Shown here: piece by piece, positions 50,969 to 59,470 of the stretch
How the letters are laid out: the number at the start of each line of letters is the position of its first letter
Position numbering within the stretch: the first letter of the stretch is position 1
Assembly (NCBI GenBank): GCA_937951485.1
Contig: CALEDJ010000009.1
Span: forward strand, 84,155 to 148,154
From: an uncultured bacterium
GTDB taxonomy: Bacteria > Hydrogenedentota > Hydrogenedentia > Hydrogenedentales > CAILVY01
Direction: 5' to 3'
Length of the DNA stretch: 64,000 bases
Notes under the pieces: generated by a model
Told to the model about the DNA's origin: nothing
What the model saw: only the letters and a program-made list of their open reading frames with translations
The model's database searches: none
Program-made: the position numbers and the translations under genes

Positions 50969-51817
50969 TTAATTATACAGGCGCTCCCAACTGCGCGCGC
51001 TGTCCCAGTTGTTGATGTCGTCGCCGCCGCCCATGTAAATCAAATCCTGTTCCTGCCTGTAGTATTGGGACGGATCACCGGTATAGCCGGTGTTTCGATA
51101 GATTGCCTGGCCGCTGATCATGTTTTCGCCGAAGGACCAGATAAAAGCCAGCATGTCGCGCGGCGCGGCAAAGCCGATTTCAATCGGTTGCCCGGTCACC
51201 TCATCAATCACCCGGTAATCACCATCAGGTCTTTGGGAAAAGGTCAGCGTGTCTTTTCGCGCCGCGCCGCCGGAACCGGGAAGGTTCTGGTCGTTGGGAG
51301 GCACTTGATAGATGCGGAAAATCGGTGGATTGATGTCCACGTTGCCCTCCATTCTTCGGCCGGGCCACGGCCCCGGGTAAATCTGATAAAGATTGCCCCA
51401 GGGATCGCGGCGGATGTCCGCCAGATAACTCGTGCCCAGGCGGCTTATCACGTTGGCGTCCAGAATTCCGGCGATATCGGGGTCTGCATCCGTCAGGGCC
51501 GCCCGGCCGGTGCGCAGCAACGCATAGAAGGCATTGGTATAAAGGCCAAGGGCGGCATTAATATTGGACAGATCCCCGATTCTATTTTTCACCGCTTCGG
51601 AATTGAACAACTGGTGCAGGCTGCTCCGGTCGGCATCGGCGAGCATGCCGGTGAGCGCGAGTTCAATACTCTTCACCTCCGCCAGCGCGCGCGTCATGCG
51701 CGACTTGCGGATATACTTGGCCACGTTGGGCACGACGATGGACGCCAGGATGGCGATAATCGCCATCACGACCAGCAACTCCACCAACGTGAAGCCTTTT
51801 TGACGTTTTCTGAACAT
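50969..51817 (-). CDS. GspG-like major pseudopilin (long form)
   Basis: A 282-residue pilin. Leader MFRKRQKG, then FTLVELLVVMAIIAILASIVVPN with Glu+5, followed by YIRKSRMTRALAEVKSIELAL as in GspG. The segment YLADIRRDPWGNLYQIYPGP is the conserved GspG block near the Ca site. The mature head is about twice the usual size, with a C-terminal extension (DLIYMGGGDDINNWDSARS). AAGGAGA is eight bases before the ATG. It is probably the main pseudopilus subunit; no separate PilA-type gene is visible. Confidence 0.87.
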   Translation of the reverse strand: MFRKRQKGFTLVELLVVMAIIAILASIVVPNVAKYIRKSRMTRALAEVKSIELALTGMLADADRSSLHQLFNSEAVKNRIGDLSNINAALGLYTNAFYALLRTGRAALTDADPDIAGILDANVISRLGTSYLADIRRDPWGNLYQIYPGPWPGRRMEGNVDINPPIFRIYQVPPNDQNLPGSGGAARKDTLTFSQRPDGDYRVIDEVTGQPIEIGFAAPRDMLAFIWSFGENMISGQAIYRNTGYTGDPSQYYRQEQDLIYMGGGDDINNWDSARSWERLYN

Positions 51818-51987
51818 GTTTGCGTCTCCTTCTTTGGCCGCCCCCTTTGGCGCGGGCGCCGCATCTGCCTGGTTACACTCCTGGTTGCCCGGATATTCCT
51901 GACAATTCCAATTCTAATGCTTCAACTATGCGAATCCCTGCGTTGCCGCACGGGTCACGGTTGCTTGCAACGCCGCCACCGCCCGCC

Positions 51988-53226
51988 TCACATGCCGCTG
52001 ATCTGGTCGCCGAGGGTGAAGATGGGCAGGTAAAGGGATACAACGATGAATCCGATGACGCCGCCGAGAAAAACAATGATGGCCGGTTCGAGCAGGGTCA
52101 GCATGGCCTCGACCGCCGCTTCGACCTCCGCGTCGTAGATGTCGGCGACTTTCATGAGCATGGCGTCGAGATTACCGGTCTCCTCCCCGACGTCAATCAT
52201 GTTGACGACCATGGCGGGGAAGACCTTGGTCTCATCGAGCGGCGCGGCGATGGTGTCGCCTTCCTTGATGCTGTCGTGCACCTTGTCCACGGCGTCCTGG
52301 ATGATTTCATTGCCGATGGTTTCCTTGGTGATCTTGAGCGCCTGGAGGATGGGCACGCCGGAGGTGATCAGGGTGCCGAGGGTGCGCGCGAAGCGGGCCA
52401 CCGCCACCTTGGTGACGAGGTCGCCGATGAGGGGGATTTTCAGGACGACACGGTCCCAGGTGCGGCGGACGGCATGGACCTTCATGATGAGTTTAAAGGC
52501 GATGATGGTCCAGCCGACAATGGCGAGCAGCATCCACCAGTTATAGACCATGAAATCGCCGGCGGCGATAAGGAATTGCGTGGGCGCGGGCAGTTCGCCG
52601 CCGAATTCACGGAAAATGTCGGCGAAAACAGGCACCACCTTCACCAACAAAAAACTCACGATGCCGGTGGCGATGATAATGACCGCGATGGGGTAGATGA
52701 GCGCCCCCTTGACCCGACGCTTGAGGGCTTCCCGGCGCTCCATGAAGACCGCAAGCCGGTTGAGCACCACTTCGAGCATACCGCCCACCTCGCCGGCGCG
52801 GACCATGTTCACGAAGAGCCGGTCGAACTGCTTGGGGTGCTTGGCCAGCGCCTCGGAAAAGGTGGATCCGGACTGGATGTCAGAAGATATCTCCCGCAGG
52901 ATGTCGCGCAGTTTACACGGTTTCAACTGGGCGATGAGCACGTTGAGTGACCGCAGCAACGGCAGTCCAGCGTCAATCAGCGTGGACAACTGGCGGGTCA
53001 TCACCACGATTTCTTTGTTCTTGACCCCGCCGAAGTAGAGTTCATTCAGGCCCCGCTTTTCCCTGCGGGCGCGGCGTTCGTCGCTCTTGCGCGCCTCGCG
53101 CACGCTGGTGGGGTAGAGTCCCAGCGTGCGCACATCGTTGATGGCGAGCGCCTGGCTTTCCGCCTGCACAATCCCGAAGACTTCTTGGCCTTCCTTGTTC
53201 AGCGCCTTGTAAGCATACTTGGGCAT
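51988..53226 (-). CDS. PilC/GspF inner-membrane platform protein
   Basis: A 412-residue polytopic protein. MPKYAYKALNKEGQEVFG is the N-domain. Two GspF domains follow: one beginning RQLSTLIDAGLPLLRSLNVL, the second FARTLGTLITSGVPILQALKI, each ending in hydrophobic helices (YPIAVIIIATGIVSFLLVKVVPVF; LLEPAIIVFLGGVIGFIVVSLYLPIF). It couples ATPase rotation to pilin insertion. AAGGAA precedes the start. It stands between the ATPase and G-type genes in the operon. Confidence 0.95.
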   Translation of the reverse strand: MPKYAYKALNKEGQEVFGIVQAESQALAINDVRTLGLYPTSVREARKSDERRARREKRGLNELYFGGVKNKEIVVMTRQLSTLIDAGLPLLRSLNVLIAQLKPCKLRDILREISSDIQSGSTFSEALAKHPKQFDRLFVNMVRAGEVGGMLEVVLNRLAVFMERREALKRRVKGALIYPIAVIIIATGIVSFLLVKVVPVFADIFREFGGELPAPTQFLIAAGDFMVYNWWMLLAIVGWTIIAFKLIMKVHAVRRTWDRVVLKIPLIGDLVTKVAVARFARTLGTLITSGVPILQALKITKETIGNEIIQDAVDKVHDSIKEGDTIAAPLDETKVFPAMVVNMIDVGEETGNLDAMLMKVADIYDAEVEAAVEAMLTLLEPAIIVFLGGVIGFIVVSLYLPIFTLGDQISGM

Positions 53227-53245
53227 AGCCGTTTCCTTCGCTGCG

Positions 53246-55006
53246 TCAGTCGTCGTATTTGTCAGTGTGCGCGATCACTTCTTCCGCGCTGGTCACGCCC
53301 TGCACGCACTTCATCATGCCCTCTTCCCGCAGCGTGCGCATGCCCTGATGCTTGCGCGCGTATCGGCGGAGATCAAAGGACAGGGCGCGGTCGAGAATCA
53401 TCTCGCACACCGTTTCGTCCACCATCATCATTTCAAAAAGGCCGGTGCGGCCCATGTAACCGATGTAGTCACAGGCCGGACAGCCCTTGGCCTTGAACAT
53501 GCGCAGATTCGGGTCTTCGCGCCATTTCCTGGGCACGCCGAGCAGTTCCATCTCGTCCTCGTCGGGCTGGTAGCGCACGCGGCAGTGGCGGCAGAGCACG
53601 CGCACCAGGCGCTGCGCCAGGACCGCCTCCAGCGAGGCCGTGATCAGGAACGGCTCGACATCCATGTCCAGCAGGCGCGTGATGGTTTCGGGCGCGCTGT
53701 TGGTGTGGAGCGTGCTCAGCACGAGGTGGCCGGTAAGCGATGCCTCGACCGCGATCTGGGCGGTTTCCAGGTCGCGGATTTCGCCCACCATCACGATGTC
53801 GGGGTCCTGACGCAAAATGGAGCGCAGACAGCGCGCAAAGGTGAGGCCTATCTCTTCGTTCACGTGGCACTGGATGATCCGGTCTATCTGCAATTCCACC
53901 GGGTCCTCGGTGGTGATGATCTTCACTTCTTCAGTATTTAAGGTGTTCAGGCAGGCGTAAAGGGTGGTGGTCTTTCCAGAACCCGTCGGCCCCGTCACGA
54001 GCATGATGCCGTTGGGCTTGTTGATGACCGTAGTGATTTTTTCGAGAATGTCCGGACTGAAGCCCAGTTTGTCCAGATCAATTTTGACGGCGGTCCGGTC
54101 GAGAATGCGCATCACCACGCCTTCGCCGAAGAGCGTCGGCAAGGTCGCCACGCGCACGTCAATCACGGTGTCGCCCACCTTCAATTCAATGCGCGCGTCT
54201 TGCGGCAGGCGGCGCTCGCCGATGTCCATGTTGGAGATGATCTTGACGCGGGAGACCAGGGCGATCGCAAGCATCTTGGGCGGACTGACGATCTCGTGCA
54301 GCACGCCGTCAACGCGGATACGGATACGGAATTCCTCTTCATAAACCTCGAAATGGATATCCGAGGCGCGCTTCTGCACCGCTTCCAAAAAGACGAGGTT
54401 GACAATCTTGATTACTTCGGGCTGCTGCGCCAGTTCCACGAGGTTGTCAATGTCGCTGACCACCTCCTGCAACCCCAATTCCTCCATGGTCAGTTCGGCG
54501 GTGCCCACCTTGTCCTTCAGGTCTTCGAGCATCTCGTGAATCGAGTCGGTCTCAAAGGAATAGTTCGCTTTCCAGGCCGCCTCCACGTCCTTGGCGTTGC
54601 TTACCGCGCCGCGCACATGCTGGCCCGTGATTTGTTGAAGATCGTCGAGTATCTGAAGGTTTAACGGGTCGGCCATCGCGACGATCAGGGTGCCGTCCAC
54701 CTCGCGCACGGGAATCACATTGTAAAATTTCGCCACGTCGGGCGTGATTTTCCGGATGATATTCTCGGGAATCTTTATCCGGCTGATATCAATCCGTTCC
54801 ATACCCGCCTGGACGCCGAGCGCCTCGATGATGTCCTGCTCCTCGCAGTATCCCATCGAAACCAGCACCCGGCCCAGCAGGTCACCGGTCAGGCGCTGGC
54901 GCTGAAGCGCTTCGTCCAGTTGCAGCGGCGTGATGACGCCCTGCTCCACCAGCAGATCGCCGATCTGACGCTGTGTCGTTCGCCTTGGTTGTTGTGCTAC
55001 CGCCAT
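53246..55006 (-). CDS. PilB/GspE-type assembly ATPase (first paralog)
   Basis: A 586-residue hexameric ATPase of the pilus extension or type II secretion family. The N-terminal MshEN domain (IGDLLVEQGVITPLQLDEAL) is followed by the N2 domain. Walker A is GPTGSGKTTT, with Asp boxes and GEIRDLETAQIAVEASLTGHLV (Walker B/His box). A four-cysteine Zn motif (CRHCRVRY...GCPACDYIGYMGRTG) follows. The start MAVAQQPRRT at 55006 has AGGCGG upstream; a GTG three codons earlier is also possible. It is 19 bases upstream of pilC. Confidence 0.94.
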   Translation of the reverse strand: MAVAQQPRRTTQRQIGDLLVEQGVITPLQLDEALQRQRLTGDLLGRVLVSMGYCEEQDIIEALGVQAGMERIDISRIKIPENIIRKITPDVAKFYNVIPVREVDGTLIVAMADPLNLQILDDLQQITGQHVRGAVSNAKDVEAAWKANYSFETDSIHEMLEDLKDKVGTAELTMEELGLQEVVSDIDNLVELAQQPEVIKIVNLVFLEAVQKRASDIHFEVYEEEFRIRIRVDGVLHEIVSPPKMLAIALVSRVKIISNMDIGERRLPQDARIELKVGDTVIDVRVATLPTLFGEGVVMRILDRTAVKIDLDKLGFSPDILEKITTVINKPNGIMLVTGPTGSGKTTTLYACLNTLNTEEVKIITTEDPVELQIDRIIQCHVNEEIGLTFARCLRSILRQDPDIVMVGEIRDLETAQIAVEASLTGHLVLSTLHTNSAPETITRLLDMDVEPFLITASLEAVLAQRLVRVLCRHCRVRYQPDEDEMELLGVPRKWREDPNLRMFKAKGCPACDYIGYMGRTGLFEMMMVDETVCEMILDRALSFDLRRYARKHQGMRTLREEGMMKCVQGVTSAEEVIAHTDKYDD

Positions 55007-55027
55007 GGGATACACCGCCTATGCCTG

Positions 55028-56152
55028 TTACATTGCCTTTGCCGCCTTCGGGCCGCCTGGCGCGCCTGCGCCCGGGCCGCCCTCCAGCCCCAGCGCCCGC
55101 GCATTCTGCTCGAATTCATCCGGCAATTGCGCCTTCACCGCCACATCTTCATATTTGCAAATGCCTTTGCGATAAAGCAGCAGCAGATGCTCGTCAAGCA
55201 GGTTCATGCCGTACTTGTGGCCGGTTTGAATCGCCGACGTGATACGGTAAGACTTGTTTTCGCGAATCAGGTTCTGAATGGCGGGCGTGCTGATCATGAT
55301 TTCAAAGGCCGCCACGCGGCCGAAACCGCTCTTGCGCGGAATCAGCGTCTGCGAAATCACCGCTTTCAGGTTGCCTGACAACTGCGTCCGGATTTGCTCC
55401 TGCTGGTTGGTGGGGAAGGCGTCCACAATGCGGTCAATCGTGCGGACCGCGCCCGTCGTATGCAGCGTGGCGAAAACGAGGTGGCCCGTTTCCGCTGCGG
55501 TGATGGCCGCTTCGATCGTTTCCAGGTCGCGCATTTCACCCACCAGGATCACGTCGGGGTCCATGCGCAGCGCCCGCCGCAACGCCTCGGCGAAGGTGGG
55601 CACGTCCACCCCCACTTCGCGCTGATTGACGATGCTTTTCTTGTGCGTGTGGTAGTATTCGATGGGGTCTTCAATCGTGATGATGTGCTGGTCCAGGTTG
55701 GTGTTGATCCAGTCAAGCATCGTTGCCAGCGAGGTCGTTTTTCCCGACCCGGTAGGCCCCGTCACCAGAATCAGCCCGCGCGGCAGTTCCAGCAGTTTCT
55801 TGATGTGCTCAGAAAGACCCAGTTCCTCGAAGGTCAGAATCTTGCGGGGGATCAACCGCAGCACCAGCCCCACATATCCGCGCTGGCGGAAAATGGATAC
55901 GCGGAAACGGGCCACGTCTTCAAACGCAAAGCCGAAGTCCGCACCGCCCACCTCCTGCAGTTCCTGCTGGTTGTCCACCGAAGCGATGCTCTTCATCAGA
56001 CGCTCGGTATCCTCCGGGGTGAGGGGGTCGTCGCCGAAAAAATGCAGCCGTCCATGCACACGGCCCACCGGGGGATTGTCCACCGACAGATGCAGGTCTG
56101 ACCCTTCCCGGTCAATGAGCATCCGCAACAAACTCACCATTTCATACGCCAT
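55028..56152 (-). CDS. pilT: PilT twitching-motility retraction ATPase
   Basis: A 374-residue cytosolic ATPase that depolymerises the pilus. MLIDREGSDLHLSVDNPPV is the PilT N-terminus. Walker A is GPTGSGKTTS, then Asp box TIEDPIEYYH, GEMRDLETIEAAITAAETGHLVFATLHT, and the PilT marker AIQNLIRENKSYRI. No Zn cysteines are present, as expected. A Gly/Pro-rich tail ends the protein. TAGGAG is before its ATG. It lies between two PilB-like genes, with gaps of 11 and 21 bases, so all three ATPases are co-transcribed. Its presence argues for a retractile pilus rather than a pure type II secretion system. Confidence 0.95.
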   Translation of the reverse strand: MAYEMVSLLRMLIDREGSDLHLSVDNPPVGRVHGRLHFFGDDPLTPEDTERLMKSIASVDNQQELQEVGGADFGFAFEDVARFRVSIFRQRGYVGLVLRLIPRKILTFEELGLSEHIKKLLELPRGLILVTGPTGSGKTTSLATMLDWINTNLDQHIITIEDPIEYYHTHKKSIVNQREVGVDVPTFAEALRRALRMDPDVILVGEMRDLETIEAAITAAETGHLVFATLHTTGAVRTIDRIVDAFPTNQQEQIRTQLSGNLKAVISQTLIPRKSGFGRVAAFEIMISTPAIQNLIRENKSYRITSAIQTGHKYGMNLLDEHLLLLYRKGICKYEDVAVKAQLPDEFEQNARALGLEGGPGAGAPGGPKAAKAM

Positions 56153-56163
56153 AAGTCGTTCTC

Positions 56164-58011
56164 CTAGACCGCTGCCGCCGCTTTCCGGTGCAGGGGCTCG
56201 TCCACCCGCGTGCGCCGGTTGACTTCCTCGATTGTGGTGATTCCGTTCAACGCCTTTCGCCAGGCGTCCTCGCGCATGGTTACCATGCCATCCAGCCGCG
56301 CCTGCCGCCGGATGGCTGTGGCCGACTCGCCGCGCATCAGCATCTCTCGGATTTTATCCGTCGTCAACAGCAACTCATACGCGCCCAAGCGCCCCTGATA
56401 GCCTGTCTGGTTGCAGTTGTCACAGCCCGCCCCATGGTACAGCGTCACCCTATCCAAGTCCACATGGAAACCGAGCCGTTTCAATTCAAAATCCGATACC
56501 TCCGTCGGCTCCTTGCAGGCCGTGCAGATCGTCCGCAACAGGCGCTGCGCGAGAATCGCCCGCACGCCCGAGGCCACCAGGAAAGGCTTGATCCCGATGT
56601 CAATCAGGCGGATAAACGAACTCGCCGTGTCGTTGGTGTGCAACGTCGAAAACACCAGGTGGCCCGTCAGCGCCGCCTTGATGGCAATCTCCGCCGTCTC
56701 CAAGTCGCGAATCTCGCCCACCATTACGATGTCGGGGTCCTGCCGGAACATCGCGCGCAGCGCGCGCGCGAAATCCCACCCGATCTCGTGGTTGATCTGC
56801 ACCTGATTGATGCCGGTCAACTGATATTCCACCGGGTCCTCGACAGTGATGATTTTGCGGTGGGGCTGGTTCAGCGTATGCAGCGAAGCGTACAGCGTGG
56901 TCGTCTTGCCCGAACCCGTCGGCCCTGTCACCAGCACCACCCCCGTCGCATGCTTCAACAGCGCCTCCCAGTTCCGCTGCTCTTCGGGGCTGAAGCCCAA
57001 CTGGCCAAGACCCAGCATCAGCCCGCTCTTGTCCAGAATACGCATCACCACGCTTTCCCCATAAACCGACGGCAACGCGCTCACGCGCAGGTCAATCAAC
57101 TTCTGATTGATGGTCATCTTGATGCGGCCGTCCTGCGGCACCCGCTTCTCGCTGATGTCCATCCCCGACATGATCTTCAGACGCGAGATGATCGCGGCCT
57201 GGGCGCGTTTGGGCGGCAACGGCATCAAATGCATGACGCCGTCAATCCGATACCGCACCTTCACATCCGTCTTGCCCGGCTCCACGTGAATATCGCTCGC
57301 GCGCAGCCGGAACGCCTCCAGAATCATCTGATGCACATACCGCACCACCGGATTGTCCTGATCCTCCTCATCCACCCCGTCCATCGAAATTTTGCCCTTC
57401 TCCTCCTCCACCCCGTCCAGTCCAATGCTGCTCATGCTGATGTCGCTCGCGCTCATGCTTCCCATGCTGCTGAGCGAACTCTCCAGCGACCCCACATTCG
57501 ACATCGAACTCAGCGTGCTCATGGTGCTTGCGCTGCTCGCCGTCGAAAGCATCGTCTCCACCGTCGTCTCCTGCAATCCGTAATATTTGTTCAGCGCAAA
57601 CGAAATATCCTCAGGCATCGCCAGCACCGGCTCCACCGGACGGTCAATCAGACGGGACAAATTGTCCAGATTGTTGATATTCGTCGGGTCCGCCGTGGCC
57701 ACCACCAGCGTCTTGCCTCGCTCTTCCACCGGGATCACCCGGTACAGCGTCGCAATCCCGCCGTCCACCAGACTGCGGATCCGCTCCGGTATCTCCCGCT
57801 CGGACAATTTGATGATGGGAATGCCCAACTGATCCGCAAGCCCTTCCGTGATGTGGCTCTTACTGATATGCCCCAAACGGACCAGAATTTCCCCCAGTTT
57901 CCGGTGGGCCATCGTCGTCTGTTGCTTGTGAATCGCTTCATCCAACTGCTGCTGCGTGATGATGCCGCGTTCCACCAGCCGCTTGCCGAAAAGCGCATAG
58001 CCGCCTTGCAT
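56164..58011 (-). CDS. PilB/GspE-type assembly ATPase (second paralog, Ser/Met-rich insert)
   Basis: A 615-residue assembly ATPase opening the operon. An MshEN domain (RLVERGIITQQQLDEAIHKQ; LGEILVRLGHISKSHI) is followed by a low-complexity Ser/Met-rich linker (about 154-198) that the other paralog lacks. Then come the catalytic parts: GPTGSGKTTTLYASL, TVEDPVEYQLTG, GEIRDLETAEIAIKAALTGHLVFSTLHT and the Zn cysteines (CTACKEP...GCDNCNQTGYQGRLG). GAGGTGAG precedes the ATG and a good promoter lies at 58040-58068. Confidence 0.94.
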   Translation of the reverse strand: MQGGYALFGKRLVERGIITQQQLDEAIHKQQTTMAHRKLGEILVRLGHISKSHITEGLADQLGIPIIKLSEREIPERIRSLVDGGIATLYRVIPVEERGKTLVVATADPTNINNLDNLSRLIDRPVEPVLAMPEDISFALNKYYGLQETTVETMLSTASSASTMSTLSSMSNVGSLESSLSSMGSMSASDISMSSIGLDGVEEEKGKISMDGVDEEDQDNPVVRYVHQMILEAFRLRASDIHVEPGKTDVKVRYRIDGVMHLMPLPPKRAQAAIISRLKIMSGMDISEKRVPQDGRIKMTINQKLIDLRVSALPSVYGESVVMRILDKSGLMLGLGQLGFSPEEQRNWEALLKHATGVVLVTGPTGSGKTTTLYASLHTLNQPHRKIITVEDPVEYQLTGINQVQINHEIGWDFARALRAMFRQDPDIVMVGEIRDLETAEIAIKAALTGHLVFSTLHTNDTASSFIRLIDIGIKPFLVASGVRAILAQRLLRTICTACKEPTEVSDFELKRLGFHVDLDRVTLYHGAGCDNCNQTGYQGRLGAYELLLTTDKIREMLMRGESATAIRRQARLDGMVTMREDAWRKALNGITTIEEVNRRTRVDEPLHRKAAAAV

Positions 58012-58039
58012 AATCTCACCTCTTCATCCACACACCTTA

Positions 58040-58068
58040 AATGTACCAGAGAACAGCCCAAATGTCAA
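58040..58068 (-). promoter_or_regulatory. Sigma70-like promoter of the pilB-pilT-pseudopilin operon
   Basis: On the minus strand: TTGACA (58063-58068), a 17-bp spacer, then TACATT (58040-58045) with TGG before it (extended -10). The leader is about 22 bases and holds GAGGTGAG. A further TTGACA lies upstream (58118-58123) with TAATAT 19 bases on, so a second promoter is possible. Confidence 0.78.
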
Positions 58069-58298
58069 TGTAAATAGTGTAAACTTATATTGATATTACT
58101 GGACTTACAAAAGATTTTGTCAACAATTTACCTATAAGCCCTTTCTCGCCCTCCCCACACCCGCGCCATCCCGAATCTGCCACCTCACACCAAACCTCCC
58201 ACGCCGCCGGCAGTCCAGTCACTGACCGCGATATAAAACGCGCCACTTGCACATCTCCTCGGCGGAACACGCGCAAGCCCAGCCGCCCTGCACTCATT

Positions 58299-58319
58299 GG
58301 GGCGCGCACTGTGCGCCCC
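58299..58319. repeat. GGGGCGC...GCGCCCC hairpin
   Basis: Perfect 7-bp arms around a seven-base loop (GCACTGT), of the same style as the other hairpin repeats in this window. Confidence 0.5.
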
Positions 58320-58636
58320 CACAAATGTCGCACCCCGTATTCTCCCCTACCCGCCGCCCGATGTCAAGTACTTTCTGTGCCCGGAAAAAGACTGTCAACA
58401 CAGCGGCGCGCCCACACCTGAGGCATTGCGCCGACACGTTTTTCCCTGTGTATGCGCGCCGCTGTCGTTTCCGCTCAGGCAATGGACGCGAAAAGTCATT
58501 TGTTTCTTTTGCGATTGGCTTTAATCCACAAGGCGAAGAACCAGGCACCAAGGACAAGTGCGGAGGCGTCCCATCCATTTTGATACGATAACGCGACATT
58601 ACCGCGTTGCGCTTTCCGCAACAATTGAGAAATATT

Positions 58637-58664
58637 TTATATCAGTGTGTATTAGTGATATAAT
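58637..58664 (+). promoter_or_regulatory. Palindromic operator-like element overlapping a -10 box
   Basis: TTATATCA (58637-58644) and TGATATAA (58656-58663) are perfect inverted 8-mers, 11 bases apart. TATAAT (58659-58664) overlaps the right arm. A regulator bound here would block the promoter; the XRE protein encoded 280 bases on is a candidate. Confidence 0.5.
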
Positions 58665-58711
58665 GTTTTTGTACGGCTGCCTGTGTTCCCGGTTTGCATC
58701 AGGGGGATGGG

Positions 58712-58915
58712 ATGTCAAGAATCGAGGTCGCGCCATTCAGTCAAGCAGATGCTCATTCTGCGGCAACAAACGCGCTGCAGGCACTCTGTTGTGCGATGAG
58801 GTATTTGCGAAAGGGACTGTTTCTGCCCATTAGAACACGAGATATTCGGGATGTTGGTGGGCACCTGGGTCAGGAACCGCCATTTCGAAAATGCCGCTAC
58901 ATGGCCATCACTTGA
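58712..58915 (+). CDS. Possible small hypothetical gene
   Basis: Sixty-seven codons starting MSRIEVAPFSQADAH after GGGGGATGG and ending RKCRYMAIT. It lies between the palindromic promoter-like element and the XRE gene. No family was recognised. It has three cysteines and an amphipathic middle (LQALCCAMRYLRKGLFL). It may be real because of the ribosome site and upstream promoter, or a chance frame. Confidence 0.35.
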   Translation: MSRIEVAPFSQADAHSAATNALQALCCAMRYLRKGLFLPIRTRDIRDVGGHLGQEPPFRKCRYMAIT

Positions 58916-58940
58916 CAAACCGCACAGCAATTGATAAACT
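58912..58940 (+). promoter_or_regulatory. Promoter placing transcription at the XRE start codon
   Basis: TTGACA (58912-58917), a 17-bp spacer, TAAACT (58935-58940). The ATG follows after six bases, so the mRNA would be leaderless. No ribosome site is seen. Confidence 0.6.
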
Positions 58941-58946
58941 CTTGAC

Positions 58947-59252
58947 ATGAAAGAGAATAACGGAATAACGCTGAAAAATCGCGTCCGAGAATTCCGCTTG
59001 AAGGCCCACCTGCGCCAAGCCGACCTCGCCCATGCAGTGGATGTAACCCGCCAGACCATTCTTGCGATTGAAAAAGGGCGATTGAACCCTTCCATGCTCT
59101 TGGGACTGCGCATTGCGCAGGCGCTGGGGGAACCTGTCGGGAAAATATTTTTGCTGGAAACGATGCCCGGAGAACCGCAGGAGGCGAACCCCTGCGGACA
59201 GACGTGGACGAACACAGACGGGGTCGGAGCCCCAAGTGCGCCCGGGGATTGA
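58947..59252 (+). CDS. Small XRE-family helix-turn-helix regulator
   Basis: A 101-residue protein. Residues about 8-68 follow the compact XRE type: LKNRVREFRLKAHLRQADLA, then HAVDVTRQTILAIEKGRLNPSMLLGLRIAQAL and VGKIFLLE, a near-match to short regulators of about 68 residues. The recognition helix is in VTRQTILAIEKGR. The C-terminal 25 residues (from EANPCGQTW) look unstructured and may be readthrough of degenerated sequence. Its target is unknown; autoregulation at the palindromic site upstream is possible. Confidence 0.82.
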   Translation: MKENNGITLKNRVREFRLKAHLRQADLAHAVDVTRQTILAIEKGRLNPSMLLGLRIAQALGEPVGKIFLLETMPGEPQEANPCGQTWTNTDGVGAPSAPGD

Positions 59253-59458
59253 AGAGCCGGCCCTATCTGCGGCGCGGGGGCCGGAGGCATGGCATGCTTG
59301 TCGCACAGCCCTGACACGAATGAATGACATGTTTTGCCCCGGTGCAATCCGCAGAAAACACGTGTCCTAACCCCGGCCCTCCAGCGCAGATAAGCGCCGA
59401 TGAGCGTTTCTCTTTGCCGGGCCGGCGTCGGACCCTCATCATGCGCGTTCGGTCATGC

Positions 59459-59464
59459 TATAAT
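59459..59464 (+). promoter_or_regulatory. Extended -10 box abutting the AmrS start codon
   Basis: TGCTATAAT gives an extended -10 (TATAAT at 59459-59464) whose expected start point is the ATG at 59471. No clear ribosome site, so leaderless translation is likely. Confidence 0.5.
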
Positions 59465-59470
59465 GGCGGC

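Larger units (their letters stand above)
58069..58711. other. Long intergenic region upstream of the pilus operon
   Basis: No convincing gene is seen. Up to about 58130 and again at 58600-58675 it is AT-rich; between these it is GC-rich. It holds the hairpin GGGGCGC...GCGCCCC (58299-58319) and the palindromic promoter-like element at 58637-58664. Confidence 0.6.

Noticed and set aside
56188..58077. 629-codon open frame opposite pilB
   Set aside because: Antisense shadow with Arg/His/Gln-rich composition; pilB is certain on the other strand.
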